Positions 11,561 through 24,000 of a stretch of DNA of 64,000 bases are shown here, piece by piece. Origin of the DNA: Gonapodya sp. JEL0774 (Eukaryota; Monoblepharomycota; Monoblepharidomycetes; Monoblepharidales; Gonapodyaceae); the NCBI GenBank assembly GCA_027604505.1, contig JADIIX010000029.1:1-64000 (forward strand), read 5' to 3'. Under the pieces are notes generated by a model. That model did not search any database. It was not told where the DNA came from and saw only the letters and a list, made by a program, of their open reading frames with translations. Position 1 is the stretch's first letter. Every line of letters begins with the position of its first letter. The position numbers and the translations under genes were made by a program.

Positions 11561-11807
11561 ATTGCAGCAAAGAACTAAGAGCTACACGGACACCATTTGA
11601 CTACCGTAAAGCTAGAGTGGCTACTTTGTACATATAATTGCACTGATTGAAAATAATGGGGAGGTGGCTGTGGCTGTGAGATGACCTGAGTGGGTCCAAA
11701 CCCCGAACCAAACGCAGCACAATCAAAATGGGGAGAATATCACGGCGCAGCGGTGCGGGTACACTATCGATTGCGGATGCGATGCGAAGTGAGTCCCACG
11801 GAGCGCG

Positions 11808-12678
11808 ATGGCCGTCGCATTCTTTTTGAGATCTGATGATCGGAACTTGCTGATCCATGCTGCCTACATGAAAGAAATCTGCTCCCCACGAGCCCTCATC
11901 CCAAAGGAAGCCCGTCAGCTCGCGTCTTCTGGCAAGACCTATGTTGTGCACGATTCGTCACGCCCCTCGATCATCTGGGACGTGTCCTCTACCTCGGGGG
12001 CTCGCCCGAGCGGTCTCGGATGCCCGGCGCGATCGCCGACCATCACCTTTTCGGCCATCGTTATTTTATCCATGGCGCACGTGCTCACCAGCCAGAAGCA
12101 CCCGGTGATCCCGTACCATTCGACGGAGAGTGTGGAGTCTTTGCACATCGCGCCAGAGTTGAATTCGACCGGAAACTTGCTGGACGGTTCAGAACGAACG
12201 CTTGTATCCGCATCGAGAGTGAGCGGCAGTGAAATGTCGCTGTTTGGGAAGGAAGGACAAGGTCCCGTTCAAACACTATCATCGCAAACGAACTGTACGA
12301 CTGTCAGGGATCGATTTCCCGACATCACCGCCCATGGCGCATGGATGCTAAGAAAGCATTGGATCAGTGCACTTCTGGTGCGGAGATTGGTGGAGCGAAA
12401 GGCGGGAGCGGCGAGCAGGGACGGTCTTGTTAGAGAGCTTTTGGCACGGGTGCGTGGCCCGCGAGATTCGGGGAGCTCGTTTTCTGTCCATCTGCAAGGA
12501 ACTCAACGGCTCTAACGATGAGAACCCGTTTCTCTTTGCTCCGCAGGGCTACGAAATGAAAACGATCCCCCAACACGTGCGGTTCCTTCTGGACAACGAT
12601 CTTCTCGAAGTGTCCGTGCAGGACGGCACACCGATTTTTCGTGTGCCGTCGACGAACACGCGTTACGAGCCATATTGA
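11808..12678 (+). CDS. unrecognised protein, probably two exons
   Basis: A 642-base open frame from ATG 11808 to 12449 ends at a plausible donor (CGG|GTGCGT). A pyrimidine-rich acceptor (ctttgctccgcag) at 12546 opens a second exon, 12547-12678, in the same phase. The join reads GLVRELLARGYEMKTIPQHV, then RFLLDNDLLEVSVQDGTPIF, and ends at a stop after TRYEPY. The second exon looks genuinely coding. The first 150 residues are Ser-rich and less convincing, and another start or frame is possible there. No domain, signal peptide or membrane segment is evident, and I do not recognise the protein. Confidence 0.4.
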
Positions 12679-12858
12679 ACAATTCAACGAAAATTTTGTC
12701 TTGATTTGGAGCTGTTAATGAGAAACACTCTTGACCCGAAGATAAATGATCACGTTCCGTTCGAAAAGAAGGATGTTGGGCAGTCTGAGACATCACCGGT
12801 ACCTCCTTACCAAATGAAACACGATAATCTTTGTCTTTAGTAGATGGATCAGACCGTA

Positions 12859-14172
12859 TTACACTTCTTTTGTTGCATTAGTGTATGTGGCGATCACCAA
12901 TCTTCTCTTCTCTAACTCCTCGTCGCTCTCTATCTCGCCCATTATCCACCCGAGGATTTTCGCACCGACCCACCTGAGATTTCAAAGTATGTGTAAGCAG
13001 ACGATATTGATGTTGTTTCATTGTCCGTACTGTTGCCCCAACTCACATATCGTCCACACCATTCTGTTGTGCATCAGTGAGGTCATCTTTCAGCGCGATG
13101 TACGTCGCCTCCTGCATTATTTCTCCCCCAGTATACATTTCTTGACTTTTGGCGAGGTTCTCCCATCTTCGGTCCAAGAAATCCATCATAGAACCCGCGA
13201 GGATTTCTGGATGGGGCTGCAAGCAACCTTGTTTAACCGCCGCACACTCCTGTTGCTAGCACCATATATGCCTACCTGAAACGTCAACACTGTGTCACCG
13301 TATACCACTCCTTGCACAGCACACTTATCGGTGTAGCCCAGCACTTCTCCTCCTGGAATCGCCTTCTCCACAACATCTTGGTGACCAAGACACAGTCGCA
13401 TCTGTTTCCGATCTGTCTTGAAGATTCGATGAAAGGCTGGAGTGAGATTCACAACTGCTGTGCCCTCTTCGATGCCCAGTGGGTTCAAAATCACGTTGCC
13501 GCCAAGTGCTTGGTTCACGATTTGATGGCTGGAATGCAGATCGTTATCGTCAAAACAGTTAAATGACTTTCTTTTATTGGAAGCTGGCCAGTACCCGAAA
13601 CAAAATCCAATTATTTTTGTTGTCTTGTGATTCGCACGTATCCAATCGGCAAGCTTCTGGATCCACGGATGTGTTTCGTACGCCGCGCTTCCTGTAGTCG
13701 ACGGACCATGAGTATGTAATAGGCGCAGAGCCACTTACACAATTGCAAGACTCACTTGACCCCGTAACAATGCAGCAATCGAGTGTCTTGAGATCAGACT
13801 CTGTGGGCAAGTCCTCTTTCCAACAATCGAAATGCGTGATCGTGACCTCAACTTTGGATGTTGGCGTATTGTAGTAAGTATTGGGTACGTTGATGGAGAA
13901 GAAGTCCTGGAACCTGGTGTGCCCAACAGAAGATACGTACTCGGTTACTACTTGTGTTCGGTCAAACGCACTGAAATTGCATTATGAGGTCCCTTTATAA
14001 TTCAGCATTGTTCGACTTACCACTTGTCGTGACTACCCCATTTTTCTGCAAGATCTTGCATCCAGTCGAGGGCGTCCATGTAATCTGCAAGGAGAAGACC
14101 GATCCTGACGTGTCGTGCGACGTCCAGAGCGGAATCGGTGCGAGCGGGCTCGACGTTCCTGAGAGAAGTCAT
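12859..14172 (-). CDS. class I glutamine amidotransferase-like protein
   Basis: Six exons are inferred: 14172-14021, 13970-13756, 13691-13595, 13528-13276, 13216-13047 and 12973-12859, joining in frame to 333 residues. The nucleophile elbow is assembled across an intron: KIIGFCFG joined to HQIVNQALGG, so the catalytic Cys is present. The histidine comes from RLCLGHQDVVEKAIPGGEVL. The N-terminus (ADYMDALDWMQDLAEKW) and the VEVTITHFDCWKEDLPTE segment match stand-alone fungal GMP-synthase-like amidotransferases. These have one GATase1 domain and no synthetase half, and their substrate is not generally known. After the domain comes HPEILAGSMMDFLDRRW and a charged tail. The start ATG lies just upstream of a leucine- and aspartate-rich N-terminal helix. 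Confidence 0.85.
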
Positions 14173-14652
14173 TGCGAGTACGGAGTGGAAGAGCAAGCGA
14201 TTACTATCAGCTTGTATTAAGCCGGTTCAAAGGAGTGAGAGATGGCGGCAGCAGAACCGATGATCGAGAGCGGGGTCCGTGCCTCTCCAGAAACCCCACA
14301 GCAGAAGAAGCAAAGAAACATGCAAGAACTGACGTACATACCGTCAGTAATATGGACTGGTTACTTGAAGAAAATAATGATAGGAAAGGGAAATAAGAAC
14401 CGCATTATAGTAGATGTTCTCAAGAACTGCAGAGCGTTGACCAATAGTGAAGGCGACGGTTCCTAAGTAACTCTCATCCTACTCTTCTAATCGCAATTCA
14501 CACGTTTCACACGATACACACCAATACTAGCTTTTAGTGGTTCAAGTTTTCTGCATCCTTGCAATTCTGGTGGAGTGGGCACTGCACTGCCGGTCGACCG
14601 TTGACCGGAGCACCGATAACTGAACATCATCGAACACCCACAGAGAATCGAC
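14173..14652. other. divergent intergenic region between amidotransferase gene and MGR2
   Basis: Both flanking genes start away from this stretch, so it should carry two promoters. A 74-codon plus-strand frame at 14242-14466 shows no family resemblance and I treat it as chance. No RNA gene is seen. Confidence 0.4.
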
Positions 14653-15629
14653 ATGGCTCACGACAAGTCACGCGCCGCAGTACCAATGTTCCATGAACCG
14701 TCTATGTGAGTTAACGGAAGACCATCGAGAGTTCGATTTGATATTCATGCCGGACTAATGACTTTGCAAAACACATTGAAACCGTCAAACCCGAACCACC
14801 GGCATGTCGTTTTTCAATGCGCAATTGTTAAACTCAAGGTTTGACAAGTGGAAGATGGGTGCTTTGATGGGAGGAACTGTCGGATTGTGCTTGGGATTTC
14901 TCTTCGGGAGTTATCAAGTCTTAGTGTAAGTATTTGACAATTGTGACACAAGGAGGTTATACAATACTGGACAACAAAATTATAATATCTCCATACGTGC
15001 GTATGATGGGAGGGGTGTCAAGTGAGGAGGATGGAGGAAAATACTTGACGAAACCCTCGAAATGCCCCATCTCTGGTGTCCCATCACACACTCGAAGTCT
15101 GCTATGAGGGTCGGAGGGATGAGTCGGCTGCTTATGGATCTCTGCCATTCGTGACTGGATAAATATGACTCCTCGCTCCGACGGCGACCTCAGCTTGAGT
15201 CATTGCGGTTGCAAGTCTCACCGCTCAATCCCCTGAAAGAAGTACAGTTGTCTCTGCGTGACCATTGGTGAGCTGACATGCGATTCGCACGTCCATTTCA
15301 GCTACGGCCCTGGGCAACACGGTTACATGGGCACGTTATCTCGTGCAATGATCAGCTCAGGAACCACCTTTGGTTTCTTCATGGGGTAAGATCATCTCCT
15401 TCGTAGACGTGCGTTCTTTTCGATTCAAAATGATTCGTTAACGCATACGTTTGCACACTGGACATGATTCTTCAGCATTGGTACTGTCATCCGAACCGAG
15501 GAACTGGACGCTGCGAGGCAACTGATGATGAAGAGGCGAGGAGCAATTCCCGCTCACGAGGGCTGGTCAGCAGTGAAGAGGATGGACGTGTTTGTACAAG
15601 AAGGTGAACGAGTGCGACGGGTCATGTGA
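14653..15629 (+). CDS. MGR2: Mgr2/ROMO1 family mitochondrial inner-membrane protein
   Basis: Mgr2 is a small subunit of the TIM23 preprotein translocase; its animal relative is ROMO1. Four exons (14653-14705, 14839-14925, 15302-15385, 15476-15629) join in frame to 125 residues. The family core is clear: FDKWKMGALMGGTVGLCLGF, LFGSYQVL, then YGPGQHGYMGTLSRAM and SGTTFGFFMGIGTVIRTEE, forming two glycine-rich membrane hairpin helices. The first junction (SM-FDKWKMG) restores the family pattern exactly, which supports the splice model. A short charged tail follows the second helix. Confidence 0.92.
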
Positions 15630-15933
15630 TGTTGAGATGACCAGTACGCTCAAACGAACAAGAGGAACCTGCTTGAATTTGAGAGATAATTGATATGCAT
15701 GGACGTGCAGGTCCCGCTGAAGAATTGTATGATAAGAATATTGCGCGCATGGTGATTCAACCGTTGATAATGTGTCCGGGATTGCAGAGAGTGCTCGTGC
15801 AGATACAAAAAATGTATTGCTCGGCCAAGTGTGAGTTGAATGGAAAGTACAAACGAACACAATAGGCTTTCGCACCAGACCAGATTCTACAACATCGGGC
15901 TTTGACATTGCTTTCATCGAACAGTCACTAGCA
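15630..15933. other. intergenic, between convergent MGR2 and LAS1
   Basis: Both genes end toward this stretch of about 300 bases. I see only chance minus-strand frames and no RNA gene. Confidence 0.4.
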
Positions 15934-17731
15934 TTAAAACAAACCGACGGTGCCAGATGACATATTTGGCCGAGTCTTCCCCTCCCTAACCAAAACCGCT
16001 TTCTTGTCTATTGTCCGTTTCACACCCGCACTTTGACCGCCTGCCTCCATCGATAGTCCTGATGAATCAACGAGGTGGTTCTCGTTGGGACGCTCCAGAT
16101 GCCACCAAGCAGGGTCAACACTGACGGGGTTCCCTATAGGAGCTGGTTTCCAGACCTTCGCCGGGAAAGTGAACCAGGGGGAGTCGAGAGGGGGAGAATC
16201 GGACGGTAACGACTGACCGAATATATGCGGAGATGGTAATGGTCAGGAGACTTTAAACAAACCAATTGGAGTTGCGCATGAACTCACTTCAACGGTGCTT
16301 TCTTGAGTTTCCACTCTTGAATTGAGACGAACCTCCAATTCCTCCAACTGTACTTCCTCGAGGACACTCATTGTTGTGTCAGACCCTGATTCCCATTCCG
16401 CCCCAATGATTCCGAGCATCTTCTCTGCCGCCGATTTCGCAGTCCCTGGATCGCAAAGCATGACCACCTCCCGGGCAAATGCTGCGGATAGACCACTACC
16501 ATTGGCTGCACGAGATAGGCGCAAGCAGTGTGCCAAGAGTCGCCCGTAGTCCAGCAGAGGCCGAAGAGCTGCGTCCCGCAAAAGTAGAGTGGCAAAATTG
16601 AATAAACATGATTTATATGCGGAAAACATGGTTGAGTCCCACACAGAGGAAGAAACCACCTCCAAGTCGGTCGTCGACACTGGCCACTCTGACAACGCGA
16701 TTGCATCAGCTAGCCGCTCCAGCAGGCATTGGGCAAAATCAGATACGGAATCTGAAAGCGAACGCACGAGAGGCAGCCATAACTTGGATACTATGGCGGG
16801 GGGGAGGGGGGTGCTCAGTTTCTCTGTGTCCAGGAGTTCGGCGGGAACACTCGCGAAACCGATTGACGGGTCCATCAATGCGTCGATAAATAAGGAGAGA
16901 CCATCATGGGATGAGATTAAGTCCGCCACTTCACTGAGAGCTCTTGCCATTTCGGAGTGAGGGTTTATTGCAGGTTCGGCATCCGCATAATTTGATTCCT
17001 TGTCAGTGGATCGCAGGGCGATGATGCCGGCTCGTACCGTCCGGTATCGGAGAACAAGAGTTCGCATGGAACTTGCAGGATTGATTAGGTAGGCACTCTG
17101 AACTGACCAGTAGTTTGAGTCGAGCCAGGCTAATGCCTACGCTTCAAGATTTGCTGTGAAGAGCAAGGAAACAAGGAAACAGCTACCAAGGAACAACGAA
17201 ACGCACCTGAGAGCACCCGTTACGAAGTGCAGTAATGCCTGGCATTCTCTCGTGCGTAGCGGCATGTCTGAGGTCGACGAACCATGCAGGTAGTCCGAGC
17301 TGACGGGCGAGAGAAACCACACTGGCAGCGTACTGTCCCTGCTGGACGGTCGCCACCAGACCATTCACGAAACGGACAAAAACCATTGAGTAGAGAATTC
17401 TGAGTTCGTGTTCAGATAATTCTTGTTCGAAGGTTCCGTTTCGTACAAAGTGAGGATCTCTCAGCGCAACTTCGACGAAGGATGCTGTCGAGTCGATTGC
17501 CGGAGGAAGAGTTCCCCTAGAGCGCCAGGCTTTAGCCTTCGAGACGGCAGTCTATGGACAGTTCGAGATGGTGCTATACATGATGTGAAAGCTCACCTTT
17601 TCCACACCCCACTGCGCGAACTCCAATGCCATGTCATCCCACGGTTCCGTCTTGACGAGGGCATACAATGATGAGTACAATCGCTCCCACTCATGTGCAT
17701 TTTTCCAGGGAACGACTCGCAGACGACCCAT
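15934..17731 (-). CDS. LAS1: Las1 ribosome-biogenesis endonuclease
   Basis: Las1 is a HEPN-type endoribonuclease that, with Grc3, cuts ITS2 in pre-rRNA. Exons are 17731-17597, 17536-17207, 17136-16288 and 16212-15934, joining in frame to 530 residues. The start gives MGRLRVVPWKNAHEWERLY, matching the family VPW..W.EW start. The HEPN catalytic motif RhxxxH is visible in GLPAWFVDLRHAATHERMPG (Arg followed by His-Ala-Ala-Thr-His), preceded by FVNGLVATVQQGQYA. The last exon contains VWKPAPIGNP, the conserved C-terminal W-K-P-x-P-I-G element that in yeast binds Grc3. A putative 36-base intron after SNYW was rejected because reading through it stays in frame. Context: the gene starts next to an organellar rRNA insert. 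Confidence 0.92.
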
Positions 17732-17811
17732 GGAGAGTGGCTTATGCCTCCTTGACTATAAGAATCACAATTCAAATTGTAACCCACCATCAGAGAGGGC
17801 ATTACTTATAC

Positions 17812-17945
17812 TACAATTACAATCACTCGGCCATAATGACCCGGTAGTATTAGCTACCGATCAACGAATAAAAGTTACGCTAGGGATAACAGCTTAGTCC
17901 TAAGTTAGAGTTCAAATCGACGTAGAAGGTAGATTTGACCCACTC
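17812..17945 (+). other. nuclear insert of organellar (mitochondrial-type) large-subunit rRNA, domain V
   Basis: The plus strand contains, in order, segments of the peptidyl-transferase region of bacterial-type 23S rRNA. These are cataatgacccggtag (compare E. coli CATAGTGATCCGGTGG), atcaacgaataaaagttacg, ctagggataacag (compare CCGGGGATAACAG) and agagttcaaatcgacg (compare AGAGTTCATATCGACG). Spacing is close to rRNA, with a few bases missing after GGTAGTATTAG and in the GGCTGATACCGCCC stretch. The AT-rich variant sequence suggests a mitochondrial rather than cytosolic source. This is comparison from memory, not an alignment. The piece is too short to function and looks like a NUMT. Confidence 0.7.
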
Positions 17946-18029
17946 TCACACAATTGCACGATGTTGATGAGCCCACAGGACGATGAAATCAACACTCAAT
18001 CCATTTTATTGCAAAAGATGCGAAATCTC

Positions 18030-21000
18030 TTAACGGAGACTTCGCAACCTGTACTTCAAAGCACCAAACGCAAGGATTCGCAATAGTACTACAATAATCA
18101 GAAGAATCAGGATGTCGAACCACACTCGCTCTCCAGCCATATTGACAATCTGCTCGAGAACCTGTTCACCCGTTTGATAGATGCAAGTCCCATCTGCCGT
18201 GATAGTTTATGAGAAATACGCCACAGGATGAGCGTTCCAAGGTACAATTACTCACCAGGGTATGCTTGGTCCAAGGTTGGTTTGCAAGAAAATGTGAGTC
18301 CCGTAAACTCTAGCGTTGTAAGAGCGTGAATGCCCCAGCGTAAAGGACTTGCGTGGTTGATCACATCCAGTACCCTTGGGAGATTGACTGCCCCGACACC
18401 GCACTATGAGAGGACTCATGAAAACGGGCCTAATCACACTGAAAAGGGACCTAAAACCGTTGTCACTCACCATCGAGACAAGACTAGAACTGATAACCGA
18501 TGCGACGCTGGGGAAAATTGAGAATGGCGACAAATCCGATTCATAACCACCCTGAGCGCAATAATGATATCTATCGTCACACTTACACAATCCCTAACCC
18601 AATGTCATCTACCAGACTCAAAATAAGAAGCGCCTAGATAAACAGGACAAGAGATTATTCAGTATTCTCTTAGCCATGAGATGCATGTTCCATGGAGCAC
18701 GCACCATCGACTCTCCGGCGTGCAGGAAAGCACCAGATACGAGCCAGTACAGGAAAAAGCGCCCCTCCGATATTTGAATTCCTGGAACAATGCCAGCAAG
18801 CACGGCGAATAGCAGCGATCCGACAATGGTTGTAGGAAGCTCGATGGTGAAGTGGGCAAGAAAGAATGGAAGAGCATTGTACGCTCCATCAGCGTACTCC
18901 CGATAGAACACAGAACGTTGCTGTGGATAGTAAGCCACAGTGGCGATGAGACCAATGAATACAACCGCCGGCACTTGAAACAACAACCCCTATCGGCAGG
19001 CGCCGCGCATGTGACGATTTTAAGGGTCAATGCCATTGCTTATCTAAAATGTGCTGCTCAAACTCACCAATCGATTCTGAATCGAGATAAAATCATGTTG
19101 AAGGCGATTGGAAAAGAAAACCATGACAATCAAGGCTAATCCCCCTGGGAGCATAATCTTGTCGAAGAATTCGTCTGAAAGTTGTTGCCATGGTGATCAG
19201 AACATCCGCAGTTGTGAGAATAACGGTTTTGTGCCTTACAAGATCTACGCTGGAGGTTTAGAATGTTCCTACGCATGAGCTGTGAAAAACATCGCCACGA
19301 ATAACCATTGAGGCGCAATCCCGCTTATCTCGACATTAAGCATCGAGCTTACGGTAACATAAGCTGTCGTAAATGGAGCTCCTGAAAATGTTGGCCCCTC
19401 TGTTTTTATAACCACATCGACACGATCTGGGTCGTTAACTTCCCGTTGATCGGGGATCGCTTGTGTGCGCTCCCTAAATTTCGCGACGATCTGATCCACG
19501 CGACCACGCGACTCCTTCTCAGCACTGGAGTCTCTAAGATCAACTGAAGTAACATCTGTGACGTGTTCGTGACCACGGAAAACAGAACGATTACACGGAA
19601 TCAAATCGATTTAGAGGCAAAAAACGAACTAAAATAAATCATAAAATATAACTCACCAATAATGTAATCTGCGGGATTGTCATTGTCAGGGCATTTGTGA
19701 CCTAGGTATCCGTGTACATATAGTCGTCCTTCACTCAAGAAACAAAAGGCTTTCACTTACCTGCTTCCTCGAAGAACTGAAGCATCCCAGGTCGGTCACC
19801 CTGGTACGCTACCCTTCCCCCACCTGAGAGCACTACTATACGATCAAAAAGCTCAAAAATTTCAGATCGTGTTTGCTGGGACGTGATCACGACGGTTCGA
19901 CCACTTTTTGCGATATTGTGCAAAGTTCGCGCGACTATTTGAGCAGCGGACGAATCCAAGCCAGTGGTAGCCTCGTCCTAGCCCACAAAAAAAATTGAAA
20001 TAAAATAAAATAAGGGAAGTGGTACCCGCCAAACTTAGAATAGTGGCATTATTACTTACAATTATTAGAACTTTCGGGTTGCAAATCATCCCCAAGCCGA
20101 TGCTTTACTCATCAGCAAAGAAGTCAATTTGAAGCGAGGTCGGTCGAAGAGAGACCTAGTTACTCACTTTAGTCGTCGCTTCTCACCCCCACTAATGCCC
20201 TTCACCATTGGATTCCCAACTTGGGTATTCGCACAATCCTTCAGACCCAACACCCTAATAATTTCGTTCACTCGCTCATCTTTTTCAAAGTCAGAAACGT
20301 TCCAGAGTCTCAGCCGGGCAGCGTATTGAACTGCAATGGCATTGTAAATGAGCATAAGTGAACTTCTAAAGCAGGAGAAACATCTGCAGCGAACTTACGA
20401 GTCTCTCGGACAGTAAGGAAGGGGAAAATGGCGTCGTTGTCTTTACGTACGAATCCAACGAGAGAAGTGAGCGCCAACAGGGAGGGATCGACTTCTTCGT
20501 TATAAACGACGCGCCCCTCTTTCACGTAACGCTGAAATAGCGTTGCCGGATACCGGGCTCGCAAAACATAATTAAGAAGGCTTTGGTAGAAGGACCAAGT
20601 GCGTTGGGAACAGAGCGAAACAGCTAAGTAGGCCTTGCATCACTCACGTGGTTTTTCCACTGGATCCGGTTCCCAACACGGCAGAAAAATTACCACTCTT
20701 GAAACTGGTGGTTATGTCGTCCAGAAGAATCTTTGCACTTGTGGGCTTCGATCCCGGAATCAAACCGTGTCGGATCACTGAGAGTTTTGCTCCTTCAATC
20801 CGAACGTCTGTGCGTTCGGCTTCCGGCAGAGACCCTCTACTCAAGCCTTGCTCCAGGTCAATACTGGTTCCGTTTTCTTGAAGGGACTTCTTTGACTTGG
20901 TCTTGAGCGGGGTTGCAGTTGCCTGACCCGCTAGTTCCGTATCTACTTGAACAGTATGAAGAAAGACGGCTGACTCGGACACGAAGATCGCTTTTGAAAC

Positions 21001-24000
21001 AATTGTTCATGAGACAGATTTCCAGATATTAGATCGCGCACCTGTCAGACAGATTTGGACAAGGACGATAAGGATCATCACCCCAATTCGTATCCCAATA
21101 GCATCCTGTGGCGAATTTCCGACTTGGTAGATAATATTGTTTCCATCGTACGCCGAACACCTAGAGACACGAGGTTGCTCACAAAAGAAATTGATTGCTT
21201 CCCACGGATAGTAACTTACAGTGGACTTGTCTGGTCAGGGACGGGACAGGGAAATTTCCGATCGCGGAACTCTGTGAGAACCGAGATTTGGAAGGCCCAG
21301 AAACTGCTTGAAATGTACTTCGTCCAGATGAGCCAAACCGGGATGGTGGTCTGAAGGGGATTGGTTGTGTGAGACTCTGATAGAGCAGTCGTCGAGTGAG
21401 ACACAAAAAAAACCACGAACCGTTTGAAGAATGAATCCTACAAGCGAATAAAATAGGCTCAATATGGGAGAGGAATCCACCAAGCGGCCCATACTAGATC
21501 CATCAATGACTTACCACTCGCAAATCCAGGAATAGATGCCAGAGAATTCGCCATGAGCGCCGCTTTATCATATAGCCTCGTTGCGGCAACACACATGAGT
21601 CCGAGAGACCAGTAACTCTACATAGGGGCAATAATAGGGTGAGTGACATTTTGCTACCCAGAAACCATCGCGACAACCCACCAAAACGGTAAGAATGTGT
21701 ACAACGGCCCAATATATCCAATATGTAAAGCCAGCCCTCATACCGCTCATGGCATACAAGATGCCGATGAAAACTAGACATTTGCATTTCCGCAATTAGA
21801 GATGCGATTTCGTTAGCCAAACGCGATTAAGCTCCGGCTTCATATGCAAATAATGTTCGACGGATGCTATCCAGAACTCACTTAGGGGTGCGACTACCGT
21901 AAAAGGAATATAAGTGAGAAACTGAGCCAGCAACCACGATGCGACTCCGTGAGCCTGTCAGTGACATGTCGGTATGCACGTGAGGAAATGGCGTAATGCA
22001 TAGACGGCACTTCAACAAACGTTTTCTGCCCTATCCGCGTCAAAAATTGCTATATCTTTCGAGAAAAGGTAGATGAATATGGTCATGAGGACATCTGTGT
22101 TTTAAAACGAAGCTGCTTGGTGTCACGGAAGGGCCATAATCAGCACTGCAACACTCACATGGTTGTCCATTCATCGCCATTTGCGTCAGTGTGAGTCGAG
22201 ATCGAACGCCACTCTATAATATGTGATGTCGAGACCATTCAAGCATCTTATTGGTGTAGATGACAACGAGACCCGTTTCAGGGTTTGCTGAATGGAATGT
22301 CACTCACCGCTGGATCCTCTGGAATCTGCCAAAACACAAAACCGAGCACAATAGAGAAGAATAGTGCCTCGCCCAGTACGCCGAGGATGCTCCTAGAGTC
22401 TCTGAACATGTTTTTCATATTCCGGTAGCTGTGGAGTCCACAACACAATCGCAATTGCAGTCAGCACGGTGTTCGCATCTTATCCCTCCCTCAAATTCAA
22501 TCGGAACCTGCGTATTGCTCTCGCGTCTACGTACTAGAGCATCCCAAACTCAAGGAAGAACTTGCTGAATTTTGCCCGTGTGGAGACCCGCGGGGCGACC
22601 AAAGAGTTATTTGTCGAGGAGCGTCGGATCAACAGCGGTTTGCCAGATGGACTTGATCGCGCCAAAACCGTTGGGGCGGGTTGATCTTCCGAGCGAATCT
22701 CACTCAGCTCGATTCCGCGAATCTCTCCGTTTCCTGAGCCTTCGGCGGTTTTCTGGGGTGACAAGCCATTCGTGGTTGCATGTTGTTTCCAAGCCTGAAT
22801 GAGGATGGTGAGGCGAGCAGCCGAGAGTTTCTCAGAGTCCTCGGATGAGGTGTCAAGGGAGGATAAGTCCCTAGAACCAGTCAAGATTGAAATGAGTTTT
22901 GACAGGAGACAAGAACACCGTGGAGTTTGAGTGAATTGCCCTCAACTGCTGGTTACCGTCATGTTCGGCACTTCGACGACGCAGATTGTTTAGCGCGTTC
23001 CATAAACTCACAATATGAAATCCGCAGGATTCACCCCCTTTGGGCACGGATAGCCCAATTTTGCAAAATATGAGAGTATGTCCTTTTGCGGCCCACTGTA
23101 GACGAGATGCCCCCCTCTGCACAATAAGATTATGTTGTCGAAGCGTTCGAAGGCAGTGGCCCGGGGCTGGTGGACGCTCAAGACGACTGACAGTGGGATG
23201 GAAATCGGGTAATATAGGCAGTGGATTTCGCGTCCGATCAAGGGAAGGTGGGACTAGAACATGAGTTTCATTCTCCATTGATCAATGTTGCAGAAGTCTT
23301 ACCGGTTTTGCTTTGACGTTTGGCCAGAGACTCGAGCATTTCGATGAGTGCGAGAGCACTGAATGAATCGAGACCACTGGTTGAGAGAATAGAGAGTTTT
23401 ACAGAAGACAAAATGGTTACGACGAGGATTTATGGAGTTTTAAATGCTTTGTGATCACGCACGATGTCGGCTCGTCCAGGAAGATCACTTGGGGTAACGA
23501 CAACATTTGCACCGCAACACTAACACGGCGCTTCTCAGAGGAAGAGCATCCTCGCTTGGCAGAATCGCCAATGAGAGTGTTGGCACCTGTTCATAAGTTA
23601 TCGATTGCAAGCGTTAAGAGGGCCGAGATCCGTGGCACAAACCAGAAACCCAGGAGAAATCTCGCACTCACAATCTTTCAAACCAAGCTCCATAATAATT
23701 GCTTCAACGACATTAGTTCTCATGTCTGATGGTATCCCCGCTGGCATACGAAGGTACGCATTTATCGACAAAGTCTCTCGAACTGTCAGAAAGGGCAACA
23801 AAGTATCTTCCTGCTTCACGTATGCTGAGGTGTTTCGGAGAATGGCCTTAGAAACTGGGCGGTTGTTGAAGCAGATGGTGCCCTCGGTGCTTGCGTGTTT
23901 GATGCGTCCAGCGAGAGTGTTGAGCAAAGTAGTTTTACCCGCGCCCCTTTAATGCACGAAGTCCACGCAAGAAATATAAGTATTCTCCATGCAATAATTG

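Noticed and set aside
13312-13566. Plus-strand frame of 84 codons
   Set aside because: It is antisense to the amidotransferase exon whose motifs (GFCFGHQ, GHQDVV) are clear.
17072-17107. A 36-base intron in LAS1 after SNYW
   Set aside because: Reading through keeps the frame (WSVQSAYLINPASSMRTL) and avoids an implausibly short intron.
17880-17892. Sequence tagggataacag, matching the first part of the I-SceI homing site
   Set aside because: The rest of the site does not match, and the similarity is explained by the conserved large-subunit rRNA segment itself.
20990-21060. Boundary between two separate half-size ABC transporter genes
   Set aside because: A membrane exon (VMILIVLVQICLTG) splices in frame into the exon before NBD2, and no ATG starts the second half, so one full-size gene fits better.
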